Below, in pieces: positions 59,461 to 64,000 of a stretch of DNA of 64,000 bases. How positions within the stretch are numbered: position 1 is the stretch's first letter; every line of letters begins with the position of its first letter. Below the pieces are notes generated by a model. The model was not told where the DNA came from and searched no databases. It was given only the letters and a program-made list of their open reading frames with translations. The translations under genes and the position numbers were made by a program. Source of the stretch: Asterias amurensis (taxonomy: Eukaryota; Echinodermata; Asteroidea; Forcipulatida; Asteriidae); assembly GCF_032118995.1 (NCBI RefSeq), contig NC_092656.1, positions 20,356,965-20,420,964 of the forward strand. Reading direction: 5' to 3'.

Positions 59461-59729
59461 CTTCGATTATCTGGCTCTGTTTGGGGAAAATTGTTCAAAT
59501 AGTAGAAAGGAACCTTCTCAGATTGCAGGAAAGAGCTGTTGGTTGTTGTCAACAATTTTGATTATATAACATTTCCGTGTTGACATAACTAATCAATTTT
59601 CTCGGCAAACCTTGTGGAACAAAGAATGTATATTTGTTTAGCCTTTCTGCTTTATAAATGTGTTCACGAAATCGCTCGTCGACCATGTACATGCAATGAC
59701 GCATAAGTATACTTGTGCCCCCTAAAGTG

Positions 59730-59882
59730 TTATTCGTGTTATTTTCTTTCATTTTTATCTCGCAACTTCAATGACCGATTGAGCTCAAATTTTCACAGGT
59801 TAGTTATGTCATGCATATGTTGAGATACACCAACTGTGAAGGCTAGTCTTTGACAATTACCAATAGTGTCCACTGCCTTTAA
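59730..59882. mobile_element. Family B MITE, right half (copy 9)
   Basis: TCTCGCAACTTCAATGACCG, TTGAGCTCAAATTTTCACAG, then CCAATAGTGTCCACTGCCT+TTAA. The left half is absent. Confidence 0.8.
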
Positions 59883-60825
59883 ATTAATGTATCCATGGTC
59901 TGAGACATCTTTTCAAAACCACCAATCACTCAATGGAGATAATATATATCCACCTTGTGTCAACTCAAGCCTTCGACCCTATATATGTTTATTATCTTTC
60001 CACCATGCAAACTTTCAAGTATTAATGTATTACAAGGGCAACCAGTGGAGTAGGGCGCGTTCATGGCACTGTCCTCCTTCTTTTGTCACCCCTATTAGTC
60101 TCGCCATTTATCTGAATCTGAACAATACTCAGTAGTCAGCGAAGCATTTTAAGCATTATAACATATGGATTCACACTGGTAAGGTATTGGTCAATCTGTC
60201 TGTTAACAACCAAACTTTATAGTGCACTATAGTGGCCACCATAATTATTTCAACAAGGTTAATATTGATTGTTTTGACACTACCGATAAAACCATTTCCG
60301 GAAAGAAATAAAAACAGCAGGAAGGGGAAATAGAAGGTCCAATGGCATTAACGCATCCTTAAAATTTTAGTTTGAGCGATTCGAGAATCAGCCAGGTAAA
60401 TTCAGTACGTGAAACCATTGGGGTAAGAAAAGAAAAACCGATACCAATGTTTCTTTGCAGTTCGACAAAGAGTATATGCACTTGGCCAATGGCTATAACA
60501 TAACTCTATGAATGCTTACCATGCAGGACAGCTCTTCTTAGAACTGAGAAATCTCCCAAATTCCCCAAATCTACTCTCTTCAGAAGTTTCCCAAACTCCG
60601 AAAAAAATAGTCCTATACACGGTATAGCAGAATATAAAGCAAGACAAGTGTTCAATTTATATTTTAAAGGGACCAGACTCTGTATAAGCCTAGGCTTTTT
60701 CCTGGTGCCCTCCTTGTATTCCTCTTTGGTTCTTTTTTCTTGTATGTTTTATGAATATTTATTGTGGTATTTGAAGAAAAAGAAAAAAAGAAAAGAAAAA
60801 AAAAACATAATCTAGCTGGAAAGGA
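59883..60825. other. Spacer, nothing recognised
   Basis: No ORF with family resemblance and no clear fold-back. An A-rich run lies at 60775-60805. Confidence 0.5.
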
Positions 60826-61090
60826 CACACACGGTGTTCCGCAAACCAAGTATACACACTGATACCTCACCATGCAAATGCCTCAATCCCATGTATCTAT
60901 AAGAAATTATCATTAATAAATAAAAACAAAATTGATATTTTTCACACACTTTCTTTTCTATGAAACGGCCTATATACATGTACAATGTATGCGCCCAGTT
61001 TGAAAATACTAAGTACATTGTAATGGGTTTTGAGGCATTGCGTGGTGAGGTACCAATGTGTATTTGAATTGCGGTAACACCATGTGTATG
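60826..61090. mobile_element. Fold-back element, CACGGTGTTCCGCAAACC family
   Basis: CACACACGGTGTTCCGCAAA...GATACCTCACCATGCAAATGCC pairs with GGCATTGCGTGGTGAGGTACC...TTGCGGTAACACCATGTGT. Related strings at 27600 and 31020. Confidence 0.7.
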
Positions 61091-61543
61091 TACTTTTAAC
61101 AATTTGTCATGCTTTATATTCTACTACCACGGAGTAGATTTTTCGACATCGGGAGACTACTACCGCAGAGTATGATACGTGAAATTTGTGAGACTTTTCA
61201 GTTCTGGCAAGCAAAGCTCTCACATGGGTTTTACTGTGGTACTTACCAAGTTTAATAGTCCAATACCCCCATGGTCCAAACTTGTTGTGAGTGTCGTACA
61301 ATGTGAATGCTATGAAAGCGAACAGCACTGACATCAATGCATATTGACTCGGCTGAGGTTTAGGAAAGTGTGTTTCCTTTTTTTAAAAAATTAATCAGAA
61401 GGAAAAAATAACAAACCCATGTAGGTCATGGTTCGTCAGCTTCCTTTATGAGAGTCTGGCAATATGGTAGCGTTTACTGACGCCTTTGTGTACATGCGCA
61501 CTGTACAATAGAGGAAAGTAAATTGACTTTGACAACCTGTAAA
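61091..61543. other. Spacer, nothing recognised
   Basis: Short ORFs only. A local repeat of CTACTACCRCRGAGTA text lies near 61121-61170. Confidence 0.4.
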
Positions 61544-61731
61544 CCTGGTTCATACTTCCTGCGAAAGCGAATGCGAAGCGAATGTTGACGTTACAAATTC
61601 GAAACGAATAAATCGCAGGGGGGGGGGGTTGACCTCAAATCTCTTGCGAATATCGCAGCGAAAAAAAGTTGTGACGTCAAATTCACGTCAATCGCATTCC
61701 CATTCGCAGAAAGTACATGTATGAGCCGGGC
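61544..61731. mobile_element. Fold-back MITE (TTCCTGCGAA...TTCGCAGAAA family), with G run
   Basis: CCTGGTTCATACTTCCTGCG pairs with CGCAGAAAGTACATGTATGAGCCGGG (as CGCAGAAAGTA and ATGAGCCGGG). A run of 10 G lies in the middle. Related to the element at 23080. Confidence 0.75.
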
Positions 61732-62922
61732 TTCAGTCTGAGTGTACTGTCTGAAAATGTATACACGAACGGCTGTGTGCAAAAGAAGCAACATGCCAGG
61801 GTAAAACCTTGTATTTAAAACCTGGTGTATTATACATTTGGCAAAATAGTAAATTTCTTGACTTGAATAGACTTTCCTATATACATGGTCGAAATTATTT
61901 TTTCTTTGGAAGAGACCTTGCAAGTCTATATAGCGTGTATTCCAACATTTTGGGACCTAGACGAACATACATTGTTCAAATAATAAGCAGCAATTTAAAA
62001 TGGCAACATAGTGATGCAATCACACAATATGCCCATATGTGATGTTGTATACACACGATGCATGGAGGTCCAAGGAATAAAATGATCTTCTCAAACCGAA
62101 ATGTATGTAAGGAGAATGTTAATGGCAAAGAATGTTCACAAAAGATGGATGGCCCGTGATGTCACTGGTTTCAATCTTTGATGACCAACAATGGAAACGG
62201 GTACGCGTGGTACGTGCTGCATGCCAAGATTCTCTCAGCACATTGGGTGACAACTCATAGGCTGCACTTTGGGTGTCCAGCAACCCACGTGACAAAATAA
62301 AACTATGCCCTCAATGTCCTAGCCCGAACATCTGACGTCACACTTCGAGGTGTCGCAGGGAAATCTGTCCGCCGGGGCTTCTATCGACCATATTGGAAAT
62401 TAACATGGACTGAAGGAGGATGATTCAAAAGAGGGGACTATTATCAAAAGTAGTTTGTACACTTTCGCAGTAATTGGGGGGGGGGGGGGATGGGGGCGAC
62501 GGAATCTCCTGCCGTAGCCAGAGGCTCGTGAATTACGCGAAATATCTGCTGTTGAGCCGACGTACATAATCACTTTTGACCTCGCATCATTTCATATGGC
62601 CTTCATGGTTCTGTAGATGCGCAGTTACATCTGACGTGTATGTGTACATCTTACACAAAAAATACATGTCCTTATCCTTGCGGAAAAGAACAGGGGACAT
62701 GCCAGGGACCAGTTTACTCAACTCTGACCGCTTCAACGCGTTGAAGTCTTGAGTCACATGAGGGCGGTATATCACTTGAGCGGCAACGCCCAAGACCGAG
62801 GGATGAATGCACCCCACTAAATACCAAAGCAACCAAATGCTTAATATTCAAAACATACCCCAAAATATATTTTAAAGTATCTCAGCTACTCTTCACCGAT
62901 CACTCACTCTACTTCACAGGCC
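61732..62922. other. Spacer with G run
   Basis: G tract at about 62476-62489. No gene recognised; the short minus-strand frame at 62587-62832 has no family resemblance. Confidence 0.45.
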
Positions 62923-63314
62923 TTAAAGGAACACGTTGCCTTGGATCGGTCGAGTTGGTCTTTGAAAAGTGTTTGTAACCGTTTTTGATAAAATGCATAT
63001 GGGTAGAAAGATGTTGTAAAAGTAGAATACAATGATCCACACAAACATGACTCAAAATTGCACGGTTTTCCTTTTACCTCGTCGACTAACACGGTCGGCC
63101 ATTTATGGGAGTCAAATTTTTGACTCCCATAAATGGCCGACCGTGTTAGTTCGCACGGTAAAACGAAAACCACGCAGTTTCGAGGCAAACTTGTGTGGAT
63201 CATTGTATTCTACTTTTAAAACATCTTTCCAATCATATGCATTTTATTAAAAAAGCGGTTACAAACGCTTTTTATAGACCAACTCGTCCGATCCAAGGAA
63301 ACGTGTTCCTTTAA
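62923..63314. mobile_element. TTAA-flanked long palindromic MITE, family A (copy 3)
   Basis: TTAA+AGGAACACGTTGCCTTGG to CCAAGGAAACGTGTTCCT+TTAA, 392 bases. The centre is GGTCGGCCATTTATGGGAGTC against GACTCCCATAAATGGCCGACC (20-base arms with one extra base each). Confidence 0.9.
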
Positions 63315-64000
63315 GCCTAAATTGACCAAGTCTCCTAACAATTTTGAAGAACAGAATGTGGTAATAACTTGCTATACAAATACACGATCTATTAATTATT
63401 GCAGACCCCCCCCCCCAAAAAAAAGGGCTTCTTATTCTAAAGGAGTGCATATAAGTAATGCTTATTTGTCACACATTTTTGCCTATATATAGTGCACCCC
63501 GAGATTTGTTGTAATTTTGTTCCATCAGCAGCTTTCGAATGTAACCGTTACCGGACGTTTTTACCCGAAATGTAATATTCCCGAATATATTCTTATTCCT
63601 GTTAATTTGCGAATGCCGCGAAACGGAACGGTTTGTGGGAACACGCATACTTTGATAATATTGACACACAATTCAATTTAAGATGACAAATGATCAATGA
63701 TTTTCAGTGCTAGATGTAGAGAGTCCAGTTTCTTGCTGTACATTGCAAATCGCCTCTGTCCTCTGTCGACCCATTTACGTAAACATAGACTTGGTTGCAA
63801 GTCTGCGATCGTATCTTTTAGTCTACCCGGTAGCTAATACATTATTGCTGAAATAGCGCCCTCCTGTTAGACTAACCTCCGTCCTGCCTACGTTCACGCG
63901 AGGGTGAGGTTTGGAGTCGATAACGTAAAATCTTGCTCTGCAACGCCACAGCCAGGCCAACCCAAAATATAAACTATGTGTAGTCTTGGTTCCTAGACCT
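63315..64000. other. Right-end spacer with dispersed repeat
   Basis: No gene. Around 63788-63835 the sequence repeats the motif seen at 1288-1340 (AGACTTGGTT, AAGTCTGCGATCGT, TAGTCTACCCG). A C run lies at 63405-63414. Confidence 0.5.

Overview
This window looks like nuclear DNA from an invertebrate deuterostome, most likely an echinoderm and perhaps a sea star. The genes are intron-rich, with GT-AG introns of roughly 0.1-1 kb. The proteins are closest to deuterostome families. Introns and spacers are packed with short fold-back transposons (MITEs), tRNA-derived SINE pieces and long C or G runs. The echinoderm call is inference; the gene models below were traced by hand from splice sites, reading-frame continuity and remembered vertebrate homologues.

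Layout: 1-3000 is repeat-rich and includes a tandemly duplicated non-coding unit. A small four-exon gene for a SnoaL/DUF4440-type protein lies at 3019-4784 (+). LYSMD3/4-like (10247-11731, -) and a 26-exon GON4L orthologue (13030-33929, +) are divergent and share an upstream region. NSA2 (36264-39774, -; 9 exons, 260 aa) is convergent with GON4L and divergent from a CREB3-family membrane-bound bZIP factor (40908-46707, +; 8 coding exons, 458 aa). From 46.7 kb on, genes are sparse: an unrecognised RRM-like ORF (52505-53425, -) and a single-exon class A GPCR (57477-58724, -).

Functionally the four conserved multi-exon genes are housekeeping or regulatory: chromatin co-repression (GON4L), 60S ribosome assembly (NSA2), ER/Golgi stress-type proteolytic transcription control (CREB3-like) and an endomembrane LysM protein. 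Nothing suggests they form a pathway; the two divergent pairs probably share promoters.

The most distinctive structural content is the fold-back repeat load. At least two families have TTAA ends: three near-full copies of one ~390-bp palindrome and about nine full or partial copies of another. There are also many other inverted-repeat elements, and an alternating palindrome array near 53.9-54.3 kb. I did not find a convincing new multi-gene system.
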